From positions 1-18,988 of the forward strand of contig DFYA01000264.1 in NCBI GenBank assembly GCA_002382525.1: a stretch of DNA of 18,988 bases, given 5' to 3'. A program made the translations under genes and the position numbers. This document shows positions 1-7,679 of the stretch, one piece after another. The notes beneath the pieces were generated by a model. That model was given only the letters and a program-made list of their open reading frames with translations, was not told where the DNA came from and searched no databases. Positions within the stretch are counted from its first letter, which is position 1; each line of letters begins with the position of its first letter. This stretch comes from Opitutaceae bacterium UBA4094. Lineage in GTDB: Bacteria; Verrucomicrobiota; Verrucomicrobiia; Opitutales; Opitutaceae.

Positions 1-538
<538 letters not shown>

Positions 539-793
539 AGGAACGGAACGAAAAACCGCCGCGTGCTCCGAAGCGTCGATCTTCCGCGATGACCCCGCGT
601 AAGCGGAGCCGTGGGTTGATGGTTAACTGACGTCGAGGGCCGATGGGAGCGTCGCGGCGACACCGGCCTGAACCGAACAAATACCGCGAGCGGTCAGCAC
701 GTCCGCTTTCAGAGGTGGCCGCAAGGGCAAAGTTGACGTTCCGAACGGGCTGCGATGCCCGGTGAACAAAGCCTGCGGCTGCTCGACGTGCGG

Positions 794-1252
794 TCAGTTC
801 GTAGGCTCGATTTGCACGGCGGCAAAGAATGCATCGTAGAGCGGATGGTCGCGCAACGTGGTCTCGGTCGCTCGGCCAACACCTGCAGAGAAATCGTCTT
901 CAACCACCTCGGTGAACAGCACCGCGACCTCGACGCCACCGTCAGGCGCGGCGGCGAGACGCACTTTCACCGTGCGCTGGCGGGAGCCGCGAAGACGGTC
1001 GTCGCTCGCCAAGCCGCTCACTCCGTCAATCACCTGTTGCGCGGCGCCGGCTCGGGTGACCCGGAAGCCAAGCTGCTCCACCGCCCCGCGCGCCGCGTCG
1101 AACACCGCGCGAGGTTCCCCCTCGACGAGGCGCCGCTGATAGGTCGGACCACCGAACTTCTCACGCACGCCGGCGCCAACGTCATTCCGCACGGATTCGC
1201 AGCCCGCGAGAGCGAGACAGAACACGAGGAACACCAACAGGCGAAAGATCAT
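794..1252 (-). CDS. Small predicted lipoprotein, function unknown
   Basis: A 152-residue protein with a clear lipoprotein signal: a short charged start (MIFR), a hydrophobic core and an LALAGC lipobox placing the lipidated cysteine near residue 18. The rest is a small alpha/beta domain with a helix-like segment around AVFDAARGAVEQLGF and beta-rich stretches such as RTVKVRLAAAPDGGVEVAVLF. I do not recognise the family; the shape recalls small helix-grip lipoproteins (BamC or DUF3568 type), but this is only an impression. The frame stays open upstream to a start at 1318, but the ATG at 1252 puts the signal peptide exactly at the N-terminus, so I chose it. There is no Shine-Dalgarno motif. It lies between aguA and rpsA on the same strand, with a REP-like palindrome pair just upstream. 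Confidence 0.72.
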   Translation of the reverse strand: MIFRLLVFLVFCLALAGCESVRNDVGAGVREKFGGPTYQRRLVEGEPRAVFDAARGAVEQLGFRVTRAGAAQQVIDGVSGLASDDRLRGSRQRTVKVRLAAAPDGGVEVAVLFTEVVEDDFSAGVGRATETTLRDHPLYDAFFAAVQIEPTN

Positions 1253-1261
1253 GATTAGAAC

Positions 1262-1318
1262 GTAGGAGGCGAGCTGGCTCGCGCTGTTCGATCCTCGCCG
1301 AGCAAGCTCCCTTCCCAC
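1262..1318. repeat. REP-like palindrome pair (copy A)
   Basis: Two imperfect palindromic units in opposite orientation lie between aguA and the lipoprotein gene. The first unit has the core GCGAGCTGGCTCGC (1269-1282) preceded by GTAGGAG. The second contains GAGCAAGCTC (1300-1309) followed by CCCTTCCCAC, which is roughly the reverse complement of the first unit with its flank. The arrangement resembles the BIME-type inverted REP pairs of gammaproteobacteria. Related cores occur at 2435-2474 and 7594-7607. Confidence 0.55.
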
Positions 1319-1327
1319 ACGGAGTGC

Positions 1328-2377
1328 TCACGCAGGCTGCTGCTGTGAGATGCAGTGCAGCGTGCCGAGACCCCAGATGAGTTCGTAGCAGTCGATCGGG
1401 ATCACTTCGCGCCCGGGAAAACACGCACTGATGATCTCGTTGGCCTCGGCGTCGCGCTTCTTTTGACGGAAGTTGGGCACGAGCACCGCGCCGTTGATGA
1501 TGAGGAAATTCGCGTAGCTGGCCGGCACGATCTGGTCTTGAAAGGAAAACGGCTTTGGCATCGGCAGCTCGACGATGTCGAACTTCTTGCCCTTCGGCGT
1601 GCGGAACGCCTTCAAGCGCTCCAAGTTCTCGGCAAGTATCTTGTGGTTCGGGTCGCGTTTGTTCGACTCGACGGCGGTGATGAAGCCATCCGGTTTGTAG
1701 AAGCGCGTGATGTCGTCGATGTGGCCGTCCGTATCATCCCCAATGATACCATCGCCGACCCAGAGCACCTGCGTGACGCCGAGGTAATCCTTGAGGTTTT
1801 GCTCGATCTGTTCACGCGAGAGGTGCGGGTTGCGATTCTCGTTGAGCAAGCATTGCTCGCTCGTGAGCAACAGGCCTTCGCCATTCACATCGATCGATCC
1901 ACCTTCGAGCACCATATCGTTTTCGAAGCGTCGCAGCTTAAGCTTTTTCGCGACGAGCGGCGGGATGGTGTTGTCGAGATCGTAAGGCGGATACTTGCCG
2001 CCCCAGGCGGTGTGCACCCAGTCGGTCACGGCGACCTCGCCGGTCTTCGGGTTTTTGACGAAGATCGGTCCATGATCGCGGCACCACGCATCGTTGGTCG
2101 GATGATCGTAGAGCGTGACCTTCGACAAATCGGCGCCCGCTTTGGTGATCAACGACCACGCGCGTTTCTGCAGAGGCGCGCCGATGTTGATGCGCACCTC
2201 CTCGAAGCGGCTGATCTCGGCCACAATCTTCGCGAACACATACGGAATCGGGCGAAACTGCCCCGGCCACGAAGCGCGTTTATGCGGCCACGAAAGCCAG
2301 ATGGCGGTTTGCGGCGCCCACTCGGCGGGCATACGGAAGCCCAGCGAGGCGGGCGTGGGAGTTTTGGCTTTGGCCAT
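1328..2377 (-). CDS. aguA: Agmatine deiminase (peptidylarginine deiminase family)
   Basis: Cytosolic enzyme that hydrolyses agmatine to N-carbamoylputrescine and ammonia, the first step of the arginine-decarboxylase route to putrescine. The 349 residues match the usual family length. Visible family motifs are the guanidinium-handling NDAWCRDHGP (95-104), EGGSIDVNG (158-166), the acidic and histidine motif DDTDGHIDD (214-222), and the nucleophile cysteine 342 in GLGTLHCISQQ. The usual form of that last motif is closer to GGGGIHCITQQ, so the glycine run is slightly altered. The ATG at 2377 (MAKAKTPTPAS) lacks a Shine-Dalgarno motif. The gene follows aguB, the next enzyme of the pathway, on the same strand with a 114-base gap that holds an inverted REP-like pair. 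A protein-arginine deiminase is the alternative, but adjacency to aguB argues for agmatine. Confidence 0.92.
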   Translation of the reverse strand: MAKAKTPTPASLGFRMPAEWAPQTAIWLSWPHKRASWPGQFRPIPYVFAKIVAEISRFEEVRINIGAPLQKRAWSLITKAGADLSKVTLYDHPTNDAWCRDHGPIFVKNPKTGEVAVTDWVHTAWGGKYPPYDLDNTIPPLVAKKLKLRRFENDMVLEGGSIDVNGEGLLLTSEQCLLNENRNPHLSREQIEQNLKDYLGVTQVLWVGDGIIGDDTDGHIDDITRFYKPDGFITAVESNKRDPNHKILAENLERLKAFRTPKGKKFDIVELPMPKPFSFQDQIVPASYANFLIINGAVLVPNFRQKKRDAEANEIISACFPGREVIPIDCYELIWGLGTLHCISQQQPA

Positions 2378-2427
2378 GTAGAAAAATATTCGGGCGCCAA
2401 ACGTCCGGCGGCAGATGAGGTTTCAAC

Positions 2428-2485
2428 GTGAGCAGCGAGCTTGCTTACGATTCAATGGCTGATCGCGAGCAAGCAGGCTCCCGCG
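2428..2485. repeat. REP-like palindrome pair (copy B)
   Basis: An inverted pair in the gap between aguB and aguA. The left arm carries GCGAGCTTGCTTACG (from 2435) and the right arm carries GCGAGCAAGC (2465-2474), its reverse complement over the ten-base core. They are separated by about 20 bases, and both flanks read GAG(C) on the outside. It shares the GCGAGCTTGC core with copies A and C. The pair sits inside the apparent hisG-aguB-aguA transcript, where it could fold into mRNA stem-loops. Confidence 0.55.
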
Positions 2486-2491
2486 CGTGAA

Positions 2492-3379
2492 TCAGTCGAT
2501 ATACCGTTTTGTGAGGCTCTCGTAAGCATCGATGCGCCGGTCGCGGAGGAAGGGCCAGTGCGTGCGCGTTACGTCCACTTTGCCGAGTTCCACCGGGACG
2601 AGAAGAATCTCTTCTTTATCCGTGCTCGCCTTGGCGAGAATCTGGCCGCTCGTGCCGGCGACAAAGCTTTGGCCCCAGAATTCGAGCCCGTCGCCACCGA
2701 TGGGTTGCTCCAGACCGACGCGGTTGATCGCGGCAACATAGCAGCCATTCGCGACCGCGTGCGAACGCTGGATCGTCTCCCAAGCGCCGTGCTGGTTCAC
2801 GCCGTATTCAGATTTCTCTGACGGATGCCAGCCGATCGCGGTCGGGTAGAACAGGATCTCCGCACCTTGCATCGCGGTGAGACGGGCGCCTTCCGGATAC
2901 CACTGGTCCCAGCAGATGAGCACGCCGATCTTACCGAACTTCGTATCCCACGCTTTGAAACCGGTGTCGCCGGGCGTGAAATAGAATTTCTCGTAGAACA
3001 GCGGGTCGTCCGGGATGTGCATCTTCCGGTAGATGCCGAGCAACTTGCCGTCGGCATCGATGATCACGGCCGTGTTGTGATACAGGCCGCTGGCGCGCTT
3101 TTCGAACAGCGAGGCGACGATCACCACGCCGTGTTCTTTTGCGACCTTTTGGAACGCCTCGGTGCTCGGACCGGGGATCGGCTCGGCGAGCCCGAAATTT
3201 TTGTGGTCCTCAGACTGACAGAAATACTGCGAACGGAAGAGCTCCTGCGTGCAGATGATCTGAGCACCTTGTTTCGCCGCCTTTTCGGCAAGCTCAAGTG
3301 TCTTCTGCAGGTTCTCTTTTGGGTCAGCCGAGCAGGCATGCTGCAGGAGACCTAGAGTGACGGTGGTGGGCTTAGGCAT
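2492..3379 (-). CDS. aguB: N-carbamoylputrescine amidase (nitrilase/CN hydrolase family)
   Basis: Cytosolic carbon-nitrogen hydrolase that converts N-carbamoylputrescine to putrescine, CO2 and ammonia, completing the pathway begun by AguA. The catalytic triad of the nitrilase superfamily is visible: Glu46 in CTQELF, Lys119 in YRKMHIPDD and Cys156 in LICWDQWYPE. The segment DDPLFYEKFYFTPGDTGF is typical of the AguB branch. Its 295 residues are the family length. The ATG at 3379 gives MPKPTTVTLGLLQ, the normal N-terminus. Only 16 bases separate it from the hisG stop, which suggests one transcript. A generic amidohydrolase is possible from the domain alone, but pairing with aguA makes the substrate call firm. 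Confidence 0.94.
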   Translation of the reverse strand: MPKPTTVTLGLLQHACSADPKENLQKTLELAEKAAKQGAQIICTQELFRSQYFCQSEDHKNFGLAEPIPGPSTEAFQKVAKEHGVVIVASLFEKRASGLYHNTAVIIDADGKLLGIYRKMHIPDDPLFYEKFYFTPGDTGFKAWDTKFGKIGVLICWDQWYPEGARLTAMQGAEILFYPTAIGWHPSEKSEYGVNQHGAWETIQRSHAVANGCYVAAINRVGLEQPIGGDGLEFWGQSFVAGTSGQILAKASTDKEEILLVPVELGKVDVTRTHWPFLRDRRIDAYESLTKRYID

Positions 3380-3395
3380 GGCGTGTTTGGGTCCC

Positions 3396-4280
3396 TTAAT
3401 ACACCACTTTATTGAGCGGATATTCGACGATTCCTTCTGCGCCGAGCTCCTTCAATTGAGGGATGATTTCGCGGACGACACTCTCATCAATGATCGTCTC
3501 AACCGCAATCCACTCGGGCGAACTTAGGGGCGAAATTGTGGGATTGCGCAACGACGGCAGCGCCTTGATCAGGGCCTCGAGCGATGCCTTGGGAAGGTTG
3601 AGCTTCAGTCCCACTTTGCTGCCGGCCTCAAGCGCCGCACGCAGGAGCAGTGCGATCGTCTCGATTTTCTTACGCTTGGCGGGGTTCGCCCAGCTCGCCT
3701 TGTTGGCGATGAGCTTGGTGTTGGTGTAGAGCAGCGTATCAACGATGCGCAGCTTGTTCGCACGCAACGACGAGCCGGTCTCGGTGATGTCTACGATCGC
3801 GTCGACGAGATCAGGCACCTTCACCTCAGTCGCACCCCAGGAAAACTCCACCTCAGCAGCGACACCCTTTTCCGCAAAGAAGCGCTTGGTGGTGTTCATT
3901 AGCTCGGTGGCGACGCGTTTGCCCGCGAGATCCGCCACGGTCTTCACGGGTGACGACTCGGGCACGCACAGCACCCAGCGTGATTTTAGCGTCGAAGCGC
4001 GGCTGTAAACTAGATCGCACACCTCGACCACATCGGAGTTATTTTCTTGCACCCAGTCGTAGCCGGTGAGGCCGCAGTCGAAGAAACCATGTTCGACGTA
4101 ACGACTCACTTCCTGCGCGCGCACGAAACGGCCATCGAGCTCCGGGTCGTCAATCGACGGCTTGTAGGAGCGCGAACTCGTGGTTATCTTCCAGCCCGCC
4201 TTCGCGAACAGGTTCTTGGTGGATTCCTCAAGGCTGCCCTTGGGCAACCCGAGCATAAGCAGGGGAGCGTTTGCAGACAC
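3396..4280 (-). CDS. hisG: ATP phosphoribosyltransferase, long form
   Basis: Catalyses the first committed step of histidine synthesis: condensation of ATP with PRPP to form phosphoribosyl-ATP. The N-terminal LGLPKGSLEEST, the substrate-site region around DLAGKRVATELMNTTKRFF, and the PRPP-loop-like IVDITETGSSLRANKLR identify HisG. The remaining roughly 80 residues, ending GAEGIVEYPLNKVV, are the C-terminal regulatory domain of the long, HisZ-independent form, which is normally inhibited by histidine. The start is uncertain. The frame is open to a GTG at 4304; I prefer the GTG at 4280 (giving M-SANAPLLMLGLPKG) because it leaves a short lead before the conserved LGLPKGS, but the ATG at 4256 is also possible and none has a Shine-Dalgarno motif. 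It leads the hisG-aguB-aguA cluster and is divergent from the response regulator. Confidence 0.94.
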   Translation of the reverse strand: MSANAPLLMLGLPKGSLEESTKNLFAKAGWKITTSSRSYKPSIDDPELDGRFVRAQEVSRYVEHGFFDCGLTGYDWVQENNSDVVEVCDLVYSRASTLKSRWVLCVPESSPVKTVADLAGKRVATELMNTTKRFFAEKGVAAEVEFSWGATEVKVPDLVDAIVDITETGSSLRANKLRIVDTLLYTNTKLIANKASWANPAKRKKIETIALLLRAALEAGSKVGLKLNLPKASLEALIKALPSLRNPTISPLSSPEWIAVETIIDESVVREIIPQLKELGAEGIVEYPLNKVVY

Positions 4281-4368
4281 GCGGCCAAAGCACACTTCGC
4301 ACACTTGCCGTTCAAGTTTATTCGCGGTCCCGATTTACGTGTTCTTGCGCCGCCGACGGACGTTTCTT

Positions 4369-4395
4369 TTGACAATCCCGCCCTATTTGTAAAAA
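4369..4395 (+). promoter_or_regulatory. Candidate sigma70-type promoter for the response regulator
   Basis: A perfect TTGACA lies at 4369-4374. After 15 bases comes TAAAAA (4390-4395), a 4-of-6 match to a -10 box. The short spacer weakens the call. The position, about 50 bases before the ATG at 4448, is right for the plus-strand regulator in the divergent hisG gap. Confidence 0.35.
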
Positions 4396-4447
4396 ACCCT
4401 TCTACTCTCGCACCGTCCTTACGTCGTTTACACCTCTCCATCACCAT

Positions 4448-5188
4448 ATGCGCGCTGAACCGAAGCCTCTGATTCTCGTTATCGAGGACGAAGAGGAACT
4501 GGCAAAACTGATCTGCCTTCATCTGGAGGAAGCCGGGATGCAAACGCAGGTTTATAACCGCTGCGCCTTGGCGTTGAGGTTCTTAAAGAAGAACTTCGCG
4601 AACTTGCTCTTGCTGGATGTTAACCTGCCGGACCAGACCGGGTTCGCGCTGATGGAAGAGCTCAAAGCCAACGATATCCACGTGCCGACGATCTTCCTCA
4701 CCGGCAACGCCTCCGAGCTGAACAAAGTGCGCGGGCTCGAAATGGGCGGCGACGACTACATCACCAAGCCATTCGGCTTTCCCGAACTCGTTGCGCGCAT
4801 CCGCGCGGTGCTGCGTCGCGCGGAATCCAACACCGACCTAAACCTCACCAAAAACGTGCGCGTGATCGACGCCCCGTTCGAGTTCTGCGGCGCTCAAGTG
4901 GTTCCCGTCCGGCTCGAGATCGAGTTCCCCGGTGGCAAAGCCGTCAAAATCGGACGCAAGGAACTCGGTATCCTCGCCTACATTCACGAAAACCGAGGCG
5001 CGGTGATCACGCGCAAGGCTCTTATTCATTCGGTTTGGGGTATTCACGCCGACGTGAAAAGCCGCTCGCTCGACCAATACATTGTAAAAGTGCGCGACCT
5101 ATTTAAGAGCAACGGCCTCAGCCTTGATTCGTTCCGGACCGTGCACGGCGTGGGCTATATCTTGGGGCCGGAAGACGAGGCCAAGTAA
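4448..5188 (+). CDS. Two-component response regulator, OmpR/PhoB type
   Basis: Cytoplasmic transcription factor controlled by phosphorylation. The receiver domain (about 8-122) shows the acidic pocket IEDEEE, phosphoacceptor Asp57 in LLLLDVNLPDQTG, Thr85 in IFLTGNAS and Lys107 in DDYITKPFG. After a 40-residue linker, the winged-helix output domain (about 166-241) reads from GRKELGILAYI through SRSLDQYIVKVRDLF to RTVHGVGYILG, the OmpR-type recognition helix and wing. All key residues are intact, so it should be phosphorylation-competent. No histidine kinase is adjacent, making it an orphan here. It is divergent from hisG and converges with the STT3-like gene after only 27 bases, with no visible terminator. 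Target genes and signal are unknown. The ATG at 4448 has no Shine-Dalgarno motif. Confidence 0.94.
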   Translation: MRAEPKPLILVIEDEEELAKLICLHLEEAGMQTQVYNRCALALRFLKKNFANLLLLDVNLPDQTGFALMEELKANDIHVPTIFLTGNASELNKVRGLEMGGDDYITKPFGFPELVARIRAVLRRAESNTDLNLTKNVRVIDAPFEFCGAQVVPVRLEIEFPGGKAVKIGRKELGILAYIHENRGAVITRKALIHSVWGIHADVKSRSLDQYIVKVRDLFKSNGLSLDSFRTVHGVGYILGPEDEAK

Positions 5189-5215
5189 CTCCGCGCCCCT
5201 CCGCGTTGGCACCGA

Positions 5216-7525
5216 TTAATCGACCGCGGGGGACGCACCGTTCAACGTCTCCCACAATGCTCTAGCCAACGCCTGCCCTTCCGCGCCACGACGCGCAAAC
5301 GCCTCGGCCGCCGCCTCGACCAACCTTGCGCGATGCTCATTCGGCGCTCGCTCGACACCCGCACGGATGAAATTGAACGCCTCACGTTCGCGGCCTGCTG
5401 ACAACAGCAGCTGACCTTGGATGAACCACGGCGAAGGGCGTGTCGGATCAGCCGTGAGGGAAGCCATCAAGCTCGCCTCGGCCAAAACCAGCTCCCCGCT
5501 TCTAAGCTGATAGACCGCGATCCGCTCATGTGCGACCGGCGCCGACGTTTCGAAATCCACGGCAAACAGCGCGACTTTTAAGTTCAAGCCTCGCAGCGGG
5601 GCCGGCACCGCATAATCGATCGGACGCAACCATACCGGAACGCGGTGCCGGTAAAGCAGTTTTCGGCCAAAACTCTCCGCCTCGTCGGACGGGGCGCGCG
5701 CTCCTCGAAGCGCGTAGTCGTATTCGTCCAAAAAGTCGTAACTTGAGATCATCGCGACATGCGTGATCCCCTGCATAAGAATCCGCGCCGCCGCCGCTGA
5801 ATCGTCGCGTGCGCCGAAAATCTCCGCAGCCATCCGCAGCCCGTCGCCATTTTCCCAATACAACGTGCCCAACGTGCGCAACCGTCCGTAATACCCAACG
5901 CCGACCGACGTGTTCGGACTCGCGAGCACCACGGAACTCCCATCTGCCCCGTCCTTGAGCAAAGCCGCAGCTACATCCCGATAGAGAAGCTGCATTGTCT
6001 CCCCCATTTGCACATCCCGCGCCCGCTCCACCAACCTGCGCTCCTTTACAAGCATCCACGGCCCAGCCAAACAAAACATCACAGCCGCCAGCATCGTCAC
6101 CGTGACGCGCGCGCCGACCTGCAGCCGTGCACCGAGAGCCGTTACGAGAAACAACATCAAGACAATCTGCGATCCGCTCGCCGTCAGCATCCAGCGACTC
6201 TGATACCACCCCAAGGCCGTCGCCGCCAATGCGACCGCACCCAAAAAGCCAACCATGAGGCGCTCCTGCCCCGGCGTCCTCCGAACCGCCCAAATCACCA
6301 CGAGCACCACGCTCAAAATGAGAATCAGCAACTGATCCCCATACGGTCTCCAGCCACCGCGCGTTATCACACTCCCAAATGGCTCGAACTCATGTATCGA
6401 CTCATGGATACGAGACAGAAACGGATTCAGAGGCGCAAACAGACGCTCGCCGCCAAGTCCCACCGCGGCAGGTGCAGTCAAAACGGCGGCACCCCAGCCC
6501 AGCAGACGCGGCAGCAGCCATTTAAATGGACGCCCGGACGTCCGCCACAAAAGCGCGGCGGCAATCCCCTCTCCCGCTCCCCACCACGCCAAACTGTAAA
6601 GCGGATGGTTCGCCTCCAACCGAAACGCGATGCGATCAGGGGCATTTTCCAAAAGATAGAATAGCAAACTCAGCGCGCCGCCTACCCTTCCCCAGCGTCG
6701 CCACGCGCCCGGCACACACACAATCGCTTCATCTCGCGAAGCTCCGCGCAGAAGACCCACAGCCAAGGCCGCAGCACCGGTCACGCCGATCGTCACAGCT
6801 AACGAAGCCGCGCTCACCCACATCCCCAGAGCACCGCAGACTGCGGAGATCGTAGCAGCCCGAAACACCTCGCGCTCCGAGCACGGCATCAACGAGCGCC
6901 CGCCCCCAGCTTCCCGCCTCCACCAACCGCCGCCCGCAAACGTCACCCCAAGCACCACCCCCAGCACCGACGCATTGATCAACCCATGGTGGTCGGCGTA
7001 ACCAGCATAAAACCCCTCGTAAAACTTCCGGTGCCCGACCATCGCCACCGCGGTGAGCGCTCCGGCCGCCCCGCCCCAGCGACGCCAGACCCAGCCCGAC
7101 GCCAGCGTCATCACCAACAGAAGAATCGGGAGGTTTGCCCAAAGCGACGCGCCCTCGATCGCATGCGCGAGCGGCTCGCCGGTGAAGGCCATTCGCACCT
7201 TTCCGCACACGACGAGCCATTGAGCCCAAGCTGAGTTCCAGAAGACCGGTCGTCCCATCGGTGCGTTATCGATATCCGTCCACCTCAGTCTGGCGTCTCC
7301 GCTCTCCACCAAGGACAAAGCATGTCGCACCCACACCTGCCCATCGGCGGCGACGGCCAAGGGAACCTGTTGCAACGGCACGCCTAACTCCTGTTCCGCA
7401 AAGCGCGTGTTCGTCACTCGACCGAGATACCGCTCAACGCTCGTCGCGTGCCATACGGCAAACACGGCGGCCAAGAACCATCCGCACAACCAAATCCCAA
7501 AGCCAAACTGATGAAGGCGCCTCAC
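5216..7525 (-). CDS. STT3-like GT-C membrane glycosyltransferase with C-terminal helical-repeat tail (putative)
   Basis: A 769-residue polytopic inner-membrane protein: one TM helix near residues 8-27 and about ten more hydrophobic stretches between 130 and 492. The features recall STT3/AglB/PglB oligosaccharyltransferases. WTDIDNAPMGRPVFWNS (82-98) has the place and character of the first external-loop acidic motif. YADHHG (176-181) resembles the second metal-binding motif. ESIHEFEP (375-382) resembles the loop-5 SxxE motif. YWENGDG (556-562), in the periplasmic part, could correspond to WWDYG. The region from about 495 is extracytoplasmic, and 680-760 looks like TPR-type helical pairs. These family parallels are inference; another GT-C enzyme is possible. 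The start is a GTG at 7525 with no Shine-Dalgarno motif. It lies downstream of the exonuclease gene on the same strand, with a REP-like palindrome between them. Confidence 0.62.
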   Translation of the reverse strand: MRRLHQFGFGIWLCGWFLAAVFAVWHATSVERYLGRVTNTRFAEQELGVPLQQVPLAVAADGQVWVRHALSLVESGDARLRWTDIDNAPMGRPVFWNSAWAQWLVVCGKVRMAFTGEPLAHAIEGASLWANLPILLLVMTLASGWVWRRWGGAAGALTAVAMVGHRKFYEGFYAGYADHHGLINASVLGVVLGVTFAGGGWWRREAGGGRSLMPCSEREVFRAATISAVCGALGMWVSAASLAVTIGVTGAAALAVGLLRGASRDEAIVCVPGAWRRWGRVGGALSLLFYLLENAPDRIAFRLEANHPLYSLAWWGAGEGIAAALLWRTSGRPFKWLLPRLLGWGAAVLTAPAAVGLGGERLFAPLNPFLSRIHESIHEFEPFGSVITRGGWRPYGDQLLILILSVVLVVIWAVRRTPGQERLMVGFLGAVALAATALGWYQSRWMLTASGSQIVLMLFLVTALGARLQVGARVTVTMLAAVMFCLAGPWMLVKERRLVERARDVQMGETMQLLYRDVAAALLKDGADGSSVVLASPNTSVGVGYYGRLRTLGTLYWENGDGLRMAAEIFGARDDSAAAARILMQGITHVAMISSYDFLDEYDYALRGARAPSDEAESFGRKLLYRHRVPVWLRPIDYAVPAPLRGLNLKVALFAVDFETSAPVAHERIAVYQLRSGELVLAEASLMASLTADPTRPSPWFIQGQLLLSAGREREAFNFIRAGVERAPNEHRARLVEAAAEAFARRGAEGQALARALWETLNGASPAVD

Positions 7526-7591
7526 GTCGAGCGGATGATTTCACTGCAAGCCGGAACCAAGTGTCTCGCGCGAAACATCTTCTCCCCTAGG

Positions 7592-7610
7592 CCGCGAGCT
7601 TGCTCGCGCT
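7592..7610. repeat. REP-like palindrome (copy C, single unit)
   Basis: A near-perfect palindrome GCGAGCTTGCTCGC (7594-7607; six-base arms around TT) in the gap between the exonuclease and the STT3-like gene. It has the same core as copies A and B, but I see no inverted partner nearby. Confidence 0.5.
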
Positions 7611-7679
7611 CCGAATGACATCCGCAAACAGGCCTATTTTTCAAAACGAACGACACGACTTTAGATCAGAAGCTTCTGC

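Noticed and set aside
539..793. The 255-base gap upstream of rpsA, searched for a small gene, RNA or terminator.
   Set aside because: Short frames here lack domain features; only weak 4-bp hairpins were seen. It is probably the rpsA leader and promoter, but no box was clear enough to report.
1355..2431. Plus-strand open frame of 358 codons opposite aguA.
   Set aside because: It is antisense to a well-supported enzyme with catalytic motifs, has no domain or signal of its own, and is a by-product of codon bias in GC-rich DNA.
4281..4304. Extension of hisG to the GTG at 4304.
   Set aside because: It would add CEVCFGR-type residues that are not expected before the conserved HisG start; the GTG at 4280 is a better fit, though not proven.
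5189..5215. The 27-base convergent gap between the regulator and the STT3-like gene, checked for a bidirectional terminator.
   Set aside because: No inverted repeat with a T run on either strand.
6008..6664. Plus-strand open frame of 218 codons opposite the STT3-like gene.
   Set aside because: Composition is Arg/Gln/His/Pro-rich low complexity typical of antisense frames; the minus strand encodes coherent membrane helices over the same bases.
7667..7678. Twelve-base perfect palindrome CAGAAGCTTCTG just past the exonuclease stop, considered as a terminator or operator.
   Set aside because: It has no loop and no T run on the minus strand, so it cannot be an intrinsic terminator; as a lone 12-mer it is not enough for an operator call.
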